Of a DNA stretch of 42,763 nt, positions 1 through 15,524 are shown in pieces. Below the pieces are notes generated by a model that was given only the letters and a program-made list of their open reading frames with translations, did not search any database and was not told the DNA's origin. The position numbers and the translations under genes were made by a program. The DNA comes from Rhodococcus aetherivorans (lineage in GTDB: Bacteria > Actinomycetota > Actinomycetes > Mycobacteriales > Mycobacteriaceae). The first letter of the stretch is position 1. The number at the start of each line of letters is the position of its first letter. The DNA is taken from assembly GCF_011058165.1 (NCBI RefSeq), contig NZ_JAALEG010000053.1, positions 1-42,763 of the forward strand, in the 5' to 3' direction.

Positions 1-1443
<1,443 letters not shown>

Positions 1444-1448
1444 CGCGG

Positions 1449-1507
1449 CTGCGCCGCCGGTGCGTCTTTTGGGTTGCTCCCACCGCCCAAAGGACGCACC
1501 GGCGCAG
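1449..1507 (+). terminator. Strong inverted repeat after the dioxygenase gene
   Basis: Arms at 1449-1473 and 1486-1507 pair over more than 20 bases with one 3-base bulge: the left arm contains GCCGGTGCGTCTTTTGGG and the right arm CCCAAAGGACGCACCGGC. The loop is 12 bases. There is no T-tract, as is common for actinobacterial terminators. It sits between two unrelated same-strand transcription units and ends only 16 bases before the pta start codon. Confidence 0.75.
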
Positions 1508-1510
1508 CGT

Positions 1511-1516
1511 TAGGGT
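1511..1516 (+). promoter_or_regulatory. Putative -10 box of pta (leaderless)
   Basis: TAGGGT lies 7 bases before the pta ATG, the spacing at which transcription would begin at or next to the start codon. No Shine-Dalgarno is visible. The upstream -35 region would fall inside the hairpin at 1449-1507. Inference from spacing only. Confidence 0.45.
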
Positions 1517-1523
1517 GTGAGCC

Positions 1524-3608
1524 ATGAGCGCCGCCGCCGAGTCCGTGTCGAGTATCTACATCGCTGCGCCGGAGGGCGACACCGGCAAGTCCACCGTCGC
1601 GCTCGGCCTGCTCCAGGCGCTGTGTGCCTCCGCCGCCCGGGTCGGCGTCTTCCGCCCCATCGCCCGCTCCGACGGCGACACCGACTACATCCTCGAACTG
1701 CTCCTCGAACGCATCACCGTCGACCTCGACTACGACGAGTGCGTCGGCGCCACCTACGACGACGTGCATGCCGATCCCGAGGCCGCCCTCAGCGAGATCG
1801 TCGTCAAGTACCACGCCGTCGCGGACCGGTGCGACGCCGTCGTCATCGTCGGCAGCGACTACACCGAGATCGCCAACCCCAGCGAGCTCGGCTACAACGC
1901 GCGCATCGCCGCGAATCTCGACGCGCCCGTTCTGCTCGTGTTGCGCGGCTCCCGGCGCACCCCCGACGAGGTGGCGCAACTGACCAGCGTGTGCACGGCC
2001 GAACTCGCCGCCCAGCACGCCCACCTGACCGGAATCGTCGTCAACCGCTGTCCCTCCGACCGGCTCGACGAGATCGCCGCGGCCGTCGGGGACCGGGGTG
2101 TGCCGCTGTGGACGCTGCCGGAGGTGCCGATCCTCGTCGCGCCGACCATGGGCGAACTGCTGACCGCGATCGACGGCGAACTCTACAGCGGCGATCCCGA
2201 GCTGCTGCACCGCGAGGCGCTGCGCGTCATGGTCGGCGGCATGACCGCCGAACACATCCTCGAACGCATCACCGAGGGGGTCGTGGTGATCGCCCCCGCC
2301 GACCGCTCCGACGTGCTCCTCGCCCTTGTGAATGCCAATGCCGCCGAAGGATTTCCGTCGCTGGCCGGCATCATCATGAACGGTGGGCTCCTGCCGCACC
2401 CGGCGATGGCGCAACTCGTCGCCGGACTCAGGCCCAGCCTGCCGATCCTGACGACCACCCTGGGGACGTTCGACACCGCGTCGGCCGCCGACCGGACGCG
2501 CGGCCGCATGGCGCTCGGCGCGCACCGCAAGATCGACACCGCCGTCGCGCTGATGGAACAGCACGTGGACACGGATCGGTTGCTGAGCCGCCTCGACGTG
2601 CCCCGGCCGTCCGTCACGACCCCGCAGATGTTCGAGTACCAGCTCATCGACTGGGCCCGCCGTCAGCGCCGGCACATCGTGCTGCCCGAAGGCGACGACG
2701 ACCGGATCCTGCGCGCGGCGGGCCGCGTCCTGCAACGCAAGATCGCCGACCTGACGATCCTCGGCGACGAGACGCAGGTGCGGCGCCGGGCGGCCGAACT
2801 CGGGGTGGACCTGAGTGCGGCGACCGTGCTGGATCCCAGGTCGTCCGAACACGCCGAGCCGTTCGCCGAGGAGTATGCCCGGCTGCGTGCCCACAAGGGG
2901 ATGACGATCGAACGCGCCCGCGAGATCATGAGCGACATTTCGTACTTCGGCACGATGATGGTGCACCTCGGCGTCGCCGACGGCATGGTCTCCGGTGCCG
3001 CGCACACCACCGCGCACACCATCCGGCCGTCCTTCGAGATCATCAAGACCGAACCCGGCGTGTCCACGGTGTCGAGCATCTTCCTCATGTGCCTGTCGGA
3101 TCGGGTGCTCGCCTACGGTGACTGCGCAGTGGTGCCCGATCCCACCAGCGATCAGCTCGCCGACATCGCGATCTCCTCCGCCGCCACCGCCGCCCGCTTC
3201 GGCATCGAACCGCGCGTCGCGATGCTGTCCTACTCGACCGGCGAGTCCGGTTCGGGCGTCGACGTCGACAAGGTCCGCGCCGCCACCGCCCTGGTGCGCG
3301 AGCGCCGGCCGGACCTGCCGGTGGAGGGACCGATCCAGTACGACGCCGCGATCGAACCGTCGGTGGCCAGCGCCAAGCTTCCCGACTCGGAGGTCGCCGG
3401 CCGGGCGACCGTGTTCATCTTCCCGGACCTCAACACCGGCAACAACACCTACAAGGCCGTGCAGCGCAGCGCCGGAGCCGTGGCCGTCGGTCCGGTCCTG
3501 CAGGGCCTGCGCAAGCCCGTCAACGACCTGTCGCGTGGGGCGCTGATCCAGGACATCGTGAACACGGTGGCGATCACCGCCATCCAGGCGCAGGAGGCCG
3601 GCGAATGA
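1524..3608 (+). CDS. pta: Phosphate acetyltransferase
   Basis: Converts acetyl-CoA and phosphate to acetyl phosphate and CoA, the first half of the Pta-AckA pathway. The 694 residues match the long two-domain bacterial form: an N-terminal P-loop/DRTGG regulatory half with [11 protein letters not shown] at residues 15-24, then the catalytic PTA_PTB domain from about residue 369 ([19 protein letters not shown]) to the end ([19 protein letters not shown]). The ATG at 1524 has no Shine-Dalgarno but a -10-like hexamer at leaderless spacing. Its TGA overlaps the ackA ATG by 4 bases (ATGA), indicating translational coupling. Same order as Rv0408-Rv0409 in M. tuberculosis. Confidence 0.97.
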   Translation: MSAAAESVSSIYIAAPEGDTGKSTVALGLLQALCASAARVGVFRPIARSDGDTDYILELLLERITVDLDYDECVGATYDDVHADPEAALSEIVVKYHAVADRCDAVVIVGSDYTEIANPSELGYNARIAANLDAPVLLVLRGSRRTPDEVAQLTSVCTAELAAQHAHLTGIVVNRCPSDRLDEIAAAVGDRGVPLWTLPEVPILVAPTMGELLTAIDGELYSGDPELLHREALRVMVGGMTAEHILERITEGVVVIAPADRSDVLLALVNANAAEGFPSLAGIIMNGGLLPHPAMAQLVAGLRPSLPILTTTLGTFDTASAADRTRGRMALGAHRKIDTAVALMEQHVDTDRLLSRLDVPRPSVTTPQMFEYQLIDWARRQRRHIVLPEGDDDRILRAAGRVLQRKIADLTILGDETQVRRRAAELGVDLSAATVLDPRSSEHAEPFAEEYARLRAHKGMTIERAREIMSDISYFGTMMVHLGVADGMVSGAAHTTAHTIRPSFEIIKTEPGVSTVSSIFLMCLSDRVLAYGDCAVVPDPTSDQLADIAISSAATAARFGIEPRVAMLSYSTGESGSGVDVDKVRAATALVRERRPDLPVEGPIQYDAAIEPSVASAKLPDSEVAGRATVFIFPDLNTGNNTYKAVQRSAGAVAVGPVLQGLRKPVNDLSRGALIQDIVNTVAITAIQAQEAGE

Positions 3609-4804
3609 GCTCCCAGACGGACGGCACCGTGCTGGTGCTCAACTCCGGCTCGTCGTCGATCAAGTTCCAGCTCGTCCACCCCGAGACCGGAGACTCGGTG
3701 GCGCACGGGCTCATCGAGCGGATCGGTGAGCCCGAGGGCAGGGTCGTGTTCCACCACACCACCGGCACCGAGGAACACGTCGGTCCCATCGAGAACCACC
3801 GCGCCGGACTGCGGATCGTCCTCGACTGGGTGGAGGCGCTGGGCCGCCCCCTGCGCGAGGCCGGCATCATCGCCGTCGGCCATCGCCTCGTACACGGCGG
3901 CGAGGTGTTCCACGAGCCGACCCTCGTCGACGACGACGTGGTGCGCACCGTGAAGGAACTGGCCGTTCTTGCGCCGCTGCACAATCCGGCGAACGTCATC
4001 GGCATGGAGGTCGCGCGGGAGGAGCTGCCCGGCATTCCGCACGTCGGGGTGTTCGACACCGCGTTCTTCCACGCCCTGCCCGCCGCGGCCGCCACCTACG
4101 CGATCGACCGGGACGTCGCCCGGGCGCACGGCATCCGGCGGTACGGCTTCCACGGGACGTCGCACCAGTACGTGTCCGAGCGCGCCGCCCGGTTCCTCGG
4201 ACGTGAACTGTCGGAACTGAACCAGATCGTGCTGCACCTCGGCAACGGTGCGTCGGCCTCCGCGATCGCCGGCGGCCGGCCCGTCGACACGTCCATGGGG
4301 TTGACCCCGCTCGAAGGACTCGTCATGGGAACCCGGTGCGGCGACATCGATCCCGGCGTGCTGCTGCACCTCAACCGCAGCGCCGGGATGGACGTCGATT
4401 CCATCGACGATCTGCTCAACCGGCGCTCCGGGCTCAAGGGCCTCTCAGGGGTCAACGACTTCCGCGCCCTGCTGCGGCTCGTCGCCGAGGGCTCCGAGGA
4501 CGCGAAGCTCGCCTACGACGTCTACGTGCACCGCCTGCGCAAGTACCTCGGCGCGTATCTCGTCGAACTGGGCGGCGTCGACGTCGTCGTGTTCACCGGC
4601 GGGGTGGGAGAGAACAACGTCGACGTCCGCCGGGACGCCCTCGCCGGCCTCGAGCGTCTCGGCATCGCCGTCGACGAGACCCGCAACGCCGCCTCCGCAC
4701 GCGGCGAGCGGCGCATCTCGGCGGACACGTCGCAGGTGGAGATCCTCGTGATCCCGACCAACGAGGAGCTCGCCATCGCGCGCGCGGCCGCGGCGCTGGT
4801 GTAG
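3605..4804 (+). CDS. ackA: Acetate kinase
   Basis: Transfers phosphate between acetyl phosphate and ADP, giving acetate and ATP; reversible, so it also serves acetate activation. The 399 residues are the usual length. ASKHA-fold motifs are intact: [16 protein letters not shown] at the N-terminus, [45 protein letters not shown] and the late [11 protein letters not shown]. The start overlaps the pta stop by 4 bases, so the two products are probably made in matched amounts. Next on the left-to-right strand is a DUF559 gene that does not belong to this pathway. Confidence 0.97.
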   Translation: MSSQTDGTVLVLNSGSSSIKFQLVHPETGDSVAHGLIERIGEPEGRVVFHHTTGTEEHVGPIENHRAGLRIVLDWVEALGRPLREAGIIAVGHRLVHGGEVFHEPTLVDDDVVRTVKELAVLAPLHNPANVIGMEVAREELPGIPHVGVFDTAFFHALPAAAATYAIDRDVARAHGIRRYGFHGTSHQYVSERAARFLGRELSELNQIVLHLGNGASASAIAGGRPVDTSMGLTPLEGLVMGTRCGDIDPGVLLHLNRSAGMDVDSIDDLLNRRSGLKGLSGVNDFRALLRLVAEGSEDAKLAYDVYVHRLRKYLGAYLVELGGVDVVVFTGGVGENNVDVRRDALAGLERLGIAVDETRNAASARGERRISADTSQVEILVIPTNEELAIARAAAALV

Positions 4805-4873
4805 GCCGAAGGGGGCGAGGGCGCGACATCGTACAGGTGCCACTCCCGAAGGCCGCCCCCTCGAGGTGGTACC

Positions 4874-4898
4874 TGTGGACAGCTCCGAGTTGTCCACA
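4874..4898. repeat. Palindrome upstream of the DUF559 gene
   Basis: TGTGGACA (4874-4881) and TGTCCACA (4891-4898) form perfect 8-base arms around a 9-base centre, 52 bases before the ATG of the DUF559 gene. It lies in the 146-base gap between ackA and that gene. It could be a protein-binding site or a hairpin at the end of the ackA transcript. Nothing else clear is seen in the gap apart from a weaker imperfect dyad around 4836-4877. Confidence 0.5.
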
Positions 4899-4950
4899 GA
4901 GTGGCGTGAGCGGGCTTTCCCGGCCGCGGCGCGACCAGCATGCTGCGCGC

Positions 4951-5820
4951 ATGACTTTCTCCGGTCGACCCTTCCTCGGCACGGAAGCTGTGGCTTCGGG
5001 CCGGGTCACTGCTCACGATCTGCGCTGCCGGTTCGATCGCATCCATCGCAATGTGTACGTATCGAAGGGCACCGTGCTCGACGCGGTCGGCCGTGCGCAC
5101 GCGTCGTGGCTGTGGTCGGGACGGAAAGGCGTACTTGCCGGCATGTCGGCCGCGGCGGTGCACGGCACCAGATGGATCGACGACGAAGTGCCCCCAGAGT
5201 TGGCGTTCGGTGCTCACGTGCGGGCGCCCAAGGCAATCCTCGTGCGGAAGGCCGACCTGGCCGCACACGAGGTGTGCACGATCGGCGGCTTGATTGTCAC
5301 GACCCCGGCACGCACCGCGTTCGATCTCGGTCGCGCGCTCGTCTTCGACCACGCCGTGGAAACCCTGGACGCCCTGTGCAACGCCACGGGGTTGCCGGTG
5401 ACGGACGTATTCGACGTGGCGGCAAGTCGCGGAGCCGCCAGGGGCGTGGCACAGCTCCGGCGCGTGCTGGCCGTCGTCGACGGTGGAGCCGAGTCTCCAC
5501 CCGAAACGCGAACTCGCCTCCTGCTCGTTCGACACGGGCTGCCTGCGCCCGAAACGCAGCTGATCATCCGAGACGGCTCCGGACGATTCCTGGCGAGAGC
5601 GGACATGGGATGGGGACGGTGGAAGGTGATCGTCGAATACGACGGCGAGCACCACTGGACCGACCGGCGGCAGCGAGCGCGGGACATCGATCGATATGCG
5701 GTCCTCGAGGAGAACGGTTGGAGAGTTGTGCGGGTGGGCGCCGTGCTCCTCAGGGAACGGCCGCACATCGTTGTCGAACGTGTCCGCCGAGCTTTGGACG
5801 CGGCTGGTGCCCGTTGGTGA
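4951..5820 (+). CDS. DUF559 (Vsr-like PD-(D/E)XK) protein
   Basis: A 289-residue protein of a type found in several copies in many actinobacteria: an N-terminal region resembling AbiEi-type antitoxin/HTH proteins (VASGRVTAHDLRCRFDRIHR, then AGMSAAAVHGTRW) and a C-terminal DUF559 domain related to very-short-patch-repair endonucleases. Candidate catalytic residues are present: Glu185 (SPPETRTR), Asp218 (ARADMGW) and Glu229 (VIVEYDGEHHW), followed by DIDRYAVLEENGWRVVRV. The ATG at 4951 is chosen because upstream codons in this frame run back through ackA. It lies between ackA and pknG, which are neighbours in M. tuberculosis, so it is an insertion into conserved synteny. Nuclease activity is inferred from the fold; no biological role can be assigned. 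Confidence 0.8.
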   Translation: MTFSGRPFLGTEAVASGRVTAHDLRCRFDRIHRNVYVSKGTVLDAVGRAHASWLWSGRKGVLAGMSAAAVHGTRWIDDEVPPELAFGAHVRAPKAILVRKADLAAHEVCTIGGLIVTTPARTAFDLGRALVFDHAVETLDALCNATGLPVTDVFDVAASRGAARGVAQLRRVLAVVDGGAESPPETRTRLLLVRHGLPAPETQLIIRDGSGRFLARADMGWGRWKVIVEYDGEHHWTDRRQRARDIDRYAVLEENGWRVVRVGAVLLRERPHIVVERVRRALDAAGARW

Positions 5821-5901
5821 CGCGCGAGGGGGCGGTTGTCGGGAGTGCTACTCGCCCGATGTCTTCATAACGACCCCTTCAACGTTCGGCGCGGAGACGG
5901 G

Positions 5902-10561
<4,660 letters not shown>

Positions 10562-10689
10562 GAGAGCACCCCTTCCGATGTGGCACTGTGTGTGGCGAGC
10601 ATATAAGCAGTAACGGGATGTTGTTGCCGTCCGAGGACGGTGGACGCCCGGCTCGCGGTCGGCGGTCGGGCGGCAGGGAGGCGGACGCG
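10562..10689. promoter_or_regulatory. Divergent control region of glnX and the NUDIX gene
   Basis: The only AT-rich spot, CATATAAG around 10600-10607, can supply -10-like hexamers on either strand. Ribosome sites flank it: GGAAGGGG for glnX on the minus strand and AGGGAGG at about 10675-10681 for the NUDIX gene. No operator repeat stands out. Confidence 0.4.
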
Positions 10690-11541
10690 ATGCGAGGTGA
10701 CGGGGACGGCTGGGCCGTGGGACCCGACGGTGATCGCCGGTGGGGCAGATTCGGCGCGGCCGGACTGCTGCTGCGCGCGCCGCTGCCCGACGGCACGCCG
10801 GCCGTGTTGCTGCAGCACCGCGCGGCGTGGAGCCATCAGGGCGGCACGTGGGCGCTACCCGGCGGCGCCCGCGACAGCGACGAGAGTCCCGTCGCCGCGG
10901 CCGTGCGGGAAGCGAACGAGGAGACCGGGATCGACCCGGCGGCGCTGAGCGTGCGCACCGAGCGGGTCACCTCCGGGGTGGCCGGGGGGTGGACGTACAC
11001 GACGGTCGTCGCGGACACCCCGAGCCCGATGGAGACGACCCTCAACGGGGAGAGCACCGAACTGCGCTGGGTGCCGGAGGCCGACGTCGAGACCATGCCG
11101 CTGCACACCGGGTTCGCGGCGGCCTGGCCGGACCTGCGGACCCGTGCGGTGCGGATGCTGCTCGACACCGCCAACGTCCTCGGGTCGCGGCCGACAGGCT
11201 GGTGGCGTGACCGCCCGGGCGCCACCGCACGACTGCTCGCGGAGCTGGCGGAGGCATTGCCCCGCACCGTCGAGCTGCCCGACGGGTGTTTCGGCTGGGT
11301 GAGCCGCATCGAGGCGGTCCTCGAGGGGCAGGCCCGCGCGGCGGTGATCCACGACGACCGGACCCCGGTGCACACCGCCGTCGGCAGCGGGGACGACGAG
11401 CTGGCCTCCCTGGCGACGGGCACGTCGGCCGTGCTGGACCAGGTGCTCACCGTGGTGGTGACGGCCGACCGGGGACTGCGCGCCCGGCTGCCCGGGGACG
11501 TGCCGACCCTGTCGCCGTCGACGGTCCTGGGCTGGCTCTAG
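10690..11541 (+). CDS. mutT3: NUDIX hydrolase MutT3-like with C-terminal NYN/PIN-like domain
   Basis: Residues 20-145 are a NUDIX hydrolase closely resembling mycobacterial MutT3 (RYGAAGLLLRAP-like start, HRAAWSHQGGTWALPGG). The Nudix box is complete: Gly59, Glu65, Arg73-Glu74 and Glu77-Glu78 before TGI. From about residue 150 there is an extra domain with DTANVLGSRPTGWWRDR (Asp159), a central GSGDDELASL and late VTADRGLRARL. This pattern matches NYN/PIN-like nuclease domains of actinobacteria, with acidic residues in the usual places. The ATG at 10690 is preferred over an upstream in-frame ATG at 10588 because AGGGAGG lies 8 bases before it. It lies in the Rv0413 position. NUDIX call firm; second domain assigned by eye. 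Confidence 0.85.
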   Translation: MRGDGDGWAVGPDGDRRWGRFGAAGLLLRAPLPDGTPAVLLQHRAAWSHQGGTWALPGGARDSDESPVAAAVREANEETGIDPAALSVRTERVTSGVAGGWTYTTVVADTPSPMETTLNGESTELRWVPEADVETMPLHTGFAAAWPDLRTRAVRMLLDTANVLGSRPTGWWRDRPGATARLLAELAEALPRTVELPDGCFGWVSRIEAVLEGQARAAVIHDDRTPVHTAVGSGDDELASLATGTSAVLDQVLTVVVTADRGLRARLPGDVPTLSPSTVLGWL

Positions 11542-11604
11542 CGGACTGCCGGCCGGCGGGCCGGCTCCAGCGGACTGCCGGACGGCTGGCCGGCTCCAGC
11601 GGAC
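11540..11604. repeat. 29-bp tandem repeat between convergent genes
   Basis: Two 29-base units (11540-11568 and 11569-11597) differ at few positions and are followed by a partial third copy. Each begins AGCGGACTGCCGG and ends GGCCGGCTCC, with internal GCCGGC dyads that could fold. The array starts inside the stop codon of the NUDIX gene and ends at the stop of thiE, so it may act as a two-way terminator. Confidence 0.8.
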
Positions 11605-11606
11605 GG

Positions 11607-12296
11607 TCAGCCGGGCAGCGCGGCTTTCAGCGCCGCCGCCGCGGCCCGCGGATTCGGTGCCGCGGTGATGGCCCGGACCACCGCGATGCGGGTGGCGCCG
11701 GCGGCGAGCACCTCGGGCAGCCGCTCGGCGTCGATGCCGCCGATCGCGAACCACGGCCGCTGCGGCTGCGACCGGGCCACCTCCCGCAGTACCTCGAGTC
11801 CCGCCGGGGTGCGCCCCGGCTTGGTGGGGGTGGACCACACCGGCCCGTGGGCGAAGTAGTCGACGCCCTCCTCGATGTCGGACAGGCTCGCCTGCGCGCG
11901 GCTGCCGGTGGACCGGCCGATCACGATCTCCTCGCCGAGGATCTGCCGGGCGTACCGCACCGGCAGGTCGCCCTGACCCAGGTGCAGGATGTCGGCGCCC
12001 GCGGCGAGCGCGATGTCGGCACGGTCGTTGACGGCCAGCAGCGCACCGTGCCGGCGGCACGCCGCCGCCAGCACCTCGAGTGCCGCGAGTTCCTCGCGGG
12101 CCTCGAGCGGGCCGAACTTCTTCTCGCCCGCCGAACCCTTGTCGCGGAGCTGGACGATGTCGACTCCGCCCGCGAGCGCCTCCTCCGCGAATCGGGCCAG
12201 GTCTCCGGTGTCGCGACGGGCGTCGGTGCACAGGTAGAGCCGGGCCTGCGCGAGGCGTTCCCGGGGGGCGGGATGGTTGCCGCGGTAGGTAGTCAC
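11607..12296 (-). CDS. thiE: Thiamine-phosphate synthase
   Basis: Joins HMP diphosphate and thiazole phosphate to give thiamine phosphate. The 229-residue TIM-barrel protein shows [75 protein letters not shown] and [11 protein letters not shown], the usual substrate-binding loops. The start is GTG at 12296 with a -10-like TACCGT 7 bases upstream and no Shine-Dalgarno, so it is probably leaderless and, unlike thiO and thiC, not under a TPP riboswitch. It is divergent from thiOSG, as in M. tuberculosis (Rv0414c/Rv0415). Confidence 0.96.
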   Translation of the reverse strand: MTTYRGNHPAPRERLAQARLYLCTDARRDTGDLARFAEEALAGGVDIVQLRDKGSAGEKKFGPLEAREELAALEVLAAACRRHGALLAVNDRADIALAAGADILHLGQGDLPVRYARQILGEEIVIGRSTGSRAQASLSDIEEGVDYFAHGPVWSTPTKPGRTPAGLEVLREVARSQPQRPWFAIGGIDAERLPEVLAAGATRIAVVRAITAAPNPRAAAAALKAALPG

Positions 12297-12303
12297 GGCG
12301 AAG

Positions 12304-12309
12304 ACGGTA
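12304..12309 (-). promoter_or_regulatory. Putative -10 box of thiE (leaderless)
   Basis: On the minus strand TACCGT stands 7 bases before the GTG of thiE. It overlaps by two bases a plus-strand TAGTCT (12308-12313) that could serve the thiO riboswitch transcript. Confidence 0.4.
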
Positions 12310-12313
12310 GTCT
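12308..12313 (+). promoter_or_regulatory. Putative -10 box of the thiOSG transcript
   Basis: TAGTCT is placed about 20 bases before the 5' edge of the TPP riboswitch, so transcription would start near 12320. It shares two bases with the thiE -10 box on the other strand. Assigned from position and sequence only. Confidence 0.35.
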
Positions 12314-12329
12314 CTGCACTGAACGAATC

Positions 12330-12424
12330 GACACGGGAGTCCCGGGGATCGCGGGGCTGAGAGGGGGCCTGCCGGCCCCGACCGTCAGCACCTGAACCGG
12401 ATCATGCCGGCGCAGGGAGTGAGG
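12330..12424 (+). ncRNA. TPP riboswitch controlling thiO-thiS-thiG
   Basis: All conserved THI-element parts are present in order: CACGGGAGT (12332-12340), GGGGCTGAGAGGG with CTGAGA at 12357-12362, the variable P3 arm, CACCTGAACCGGATCATGCC (12390 onward) and GGCGCAGGGAG near 12410-12419. It binds thiamine diphosphate and lowers expression of the downstream genes. The 3' strand of P1 (CAGGGAGTGAGG) is also the only ribosome-binding-like sequence before the thiO GTG at 12435, which suggests control at translation initiation. Confidence 0.96.
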
Positions 12425-12434
12425 TGGACGAACT

Positions 12435-13495
12435 GTGGGAACCGTATCCGTCGTCGGCGGAGGCGTGATCGGGCTGTCGATCGCGTGGCGCGCGGCCCGT
12501 GCCGGCTGGACCGTGACCGTGCACGACCCGTCCCCGGGGGCGGGGGCGTCGTGGGTGGCCGGCGGGATGCTGGCACCGTTGTCGGAGGGCTGGCCGGGGG
12601 AGGAACACGTCCTCGAACTGGGCGCGGCGTCGCTGGCCCGCTGGCCGGAGTTCGGCGCCGAGCTGTTGCGGGAGACCGGACTGGACCTGTTCACCGCCGA
12701 CGCGTCGCTGACCGTCGCGCTGGACGCGGCCGACGCGGCCGATCTGCGCACGATCGCCGAGTGGGTCTCGGCTCAGGGGCACGAGATGCGCGTGCTCGGT
12801 CGCGCCGAGGTGCGCGAGCTCGAGCCGTCGCTGGGGCCGCGCATCCGCCTGGGCCTGCTGGCCCCGGACGAGCTGGCCGTGGACAACCGGATCCTCGTCG
12901 ATGCGCTGCGGCGGGCCGTCGCCGAGGCCGGTGTGGCCTTCGTCGATGTGCCGGTGCGCGACGTCGCGGACCTGGACGCCGACCGGGTGGTGCTCGCGGC
13001 GGGCGCGGCGTCGGCCCGCCTGTGGCCGGGCTTGCCGGTGCGGCCGGTCAAGGGGGAGATCCTGCGGTTGCGGACCCGCCCGGGTGCGGCGCCCGCCCCG
13101 CACCGGACGGTCCGCGGCAGTGTGCACGGCCGGCCGGCATACCTGGTGCCGCGCGCGGACGGCCTCGTCGTGGGCGCGACCCAGTACGAGGCCGACGACA
13201 CGCAGGTCACCGTCGCGGGGGTGCGGGACCTGATCGCCGACGCCGAGGCGCTGTTCCCGGCGATCGGCGAGTACGAACTGCACGAGGCGAGCGCCGGGCT
13301 GCGGCCCATGAGCCCGGACAATCTGCCGCTCATCGGCCGGCTGTCCGAACGGGTGATCGCCGCGACCGGGCATGGCCGCAACGGGGTGCTGCTGACCCCG
13401 GTCACCGCGGACGCGGTGGTCGCGGAGCTCGCGGACGAACCCCTCGCTGTCTCGAAACATGCTGATCCACAACGATTCTCGAAGGGGAAAAGGTC

Positions 13496-13499
<4 letters not shown>
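12435..13499 (+). CDS. thiO: Glycine oxidase ThiO
   Basis: An FAD enzyme that oxidises glycine to iminoglycine, the dehydroglycine donor for thiazole formation. The 354-residue protein begins with the dinucleotide-binding fold VSVVGGGVIGLSIAWRAARA (residues 4-23) and has VWVAGGMLAP-like WVAGGMLAP, the DAO-family core, YLVPRADGLVVGATQYEAD and the C-terminal GLRPMSPDNLPLIG and ATGHGRNGVLLTP. The start is GTG 11 bases after the TPP riboswitch. The stop overlaps the thiS ATG by 4 bases. Residues 310-354 run to a basic tail without known motif. Confidence 0.95.
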
Positions 13500-14498
<999 letters not shown>

Positions 14499-14538
14499 GG
14501 CGACCCGAGGGAACGGTGACCGGGTGGTCGCTCGACGT

Positions 14539-14573
14539 GCGTGTGGTGCCGCACGGGCCGCGGCACCACACGC
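14539..14573. terminator. Bidirectional terminator-like hairpin after thiG
   Basis: Fourteen-base perfect arms, GCGTGTGGTGCCGC at 14539-14552 and its complement at 14560-14573, enclose a 7-base loop. It stands between the convergent thiG and DHDPS-family genes, 4 bases from the latter's stop. No T-tract is present. Confidence 0.8.
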
Positions 14574-14577
14574 GCCG

Positions 14578-15459
14578 TCAGGCGGCGGAGAGCAGCCGTG
14601 CGAGGGTGGCTCTTCCCTCGGGTTCGAGGGGCAGCAGCGGCGCTCGGGGATCCCCGACGTCCGAGCCGAGGATGCCGAGGCCCGCCTTGATCGTGGTGGG
14701 GAGGCCGCCGGCGACGATGAACTCGAGCAGGGGCCGCAGTTCGGCGTACAGGGCCTGAGCGCGGGCGAGGTCGCCGTCCTCGACGGCCGTGTACAGCGCG
14801 AGACACGGCTCGGGCCGCAGGCACGGCGCGGCGGTGCACCAGCCGGACGCCCCGGCCCTCAGCGCCTCGAGCACGAGCGGGTTGCTGCCGTTGTAGAACG
14901 GCAGGCGGCCCTCGCTGAGCTCGGCGATGCGCTGCATCCGGGACAGATCGCCGGTGGACTCCTTGACCATGGTGAGGTTGTCGATGGTGTCGAACATCGA
15001 CACCAGCAGTTCCGGGCTCATGTCGATGCCGCTGGTGGCGGGGTTGTTGTACGCCATGACGGGAAGGTCGATCGCCGCACCGACGGCGGCGTAGTGGCAG
15101 GCGATCTCGCGATCGGTGAGCTTCCAGTACGACACGGGGAGCACCATGACGGCCGAGGCGCCCGCCGTCTGCGCGCGACGGGCCCGGCGGACGGTGTTCG
15201 CCGTCGTCAGGTCGGACACTCCGACGACGACGGGGACGCGGCCGGCGACGGCGGCGATCGTGGTGTCGAGAACGGTGTCGAACTCCTTCTCGGTGAGATA
15301 GGCGCTCTCGCCGGTACTGCCGAGTGGGGCGACGGCGTGCACACCGTCCCCGACGAGGCGGTCGACGAGCGCGGTGAGCGCGCCGGTGTCGACCGTCGCA
15401 TCGGCGCCGGAGGTGAACGGGGTGATCGGGTAGGCGATGATGCCTTCCAGTGTGGTCAA
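14578..15459 (-). CDS. DHDPS/N-acetylneuraminate-lyase family aldolase
   Basis: A 293-residue class I (Schiff-base) pyruvate-type aldolase or dehydratase. Family marks: IIAYPITPFTSG, APLGSTGESAYLTEKEF, MAYNNPATSG and the Schiff-base lysine in MVKESTGD. The remaining lysine-synthesis features are not decisive, and the operon context argues for a catabolic member rather than DapA: it follows a class II aldolase gene by 65 bases and the pair is opposite an XRE-cupin regulator. The start is taken as TTG at 15459, giving MTTLEG with AAAAGGA about 9 bases upstream; no ATG or GTG fits. The substrate is unknown. The 65-base gap upstream shows no signal beyond this ribosome site. Confidence 0.85.
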   Translation of the reverse strand: MTTLEGIIAYPITPFTSGADATVDTGALTALVDRLVGDGVHAVAPLGSTGESAYLTEKEFDTVLDTTIAAVAGRVPVVVGVSDLTTANTVRRARRAQTAGASAVMVLPVSYWKLTDREIACHYAAVGAAIDLPVMAYNNPATSGIDMSPELLVSMFDTIDNLTMVKESTGDLSRMQRIAELSEGRLPFYNGSNPLVLEALRAGASGWCTAAPCLRPEPCLALYTAVEDGDLARAQALYAELRPLLEFIVAGGLPTTIKAGLGILGSDVGDPRAPLLPLEPEGRATLARLLSAA

Positions 15460-15524
15460 GGCAGAGAATCCTTTTCGTCTCGTGAAAGCGGGGGCGAGCA
15501 ACCTCGCCGAGTGCCGGTGGGCGC

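Noticed and set aside
10588-10689. Longer NUDIX protein starting at the ATG at 10588
   Set aside because: The added 34 residues are Arg/Gly-rich, cover the divergent promoter and have a weaker ribosome site.
14578-15459. Lysine-pathway dapA
   Set aside because: The fold fits, but pairing with a class II aldolase and a cupin regulator points to a catabolic member; not excluded, so no gene symbol is given.
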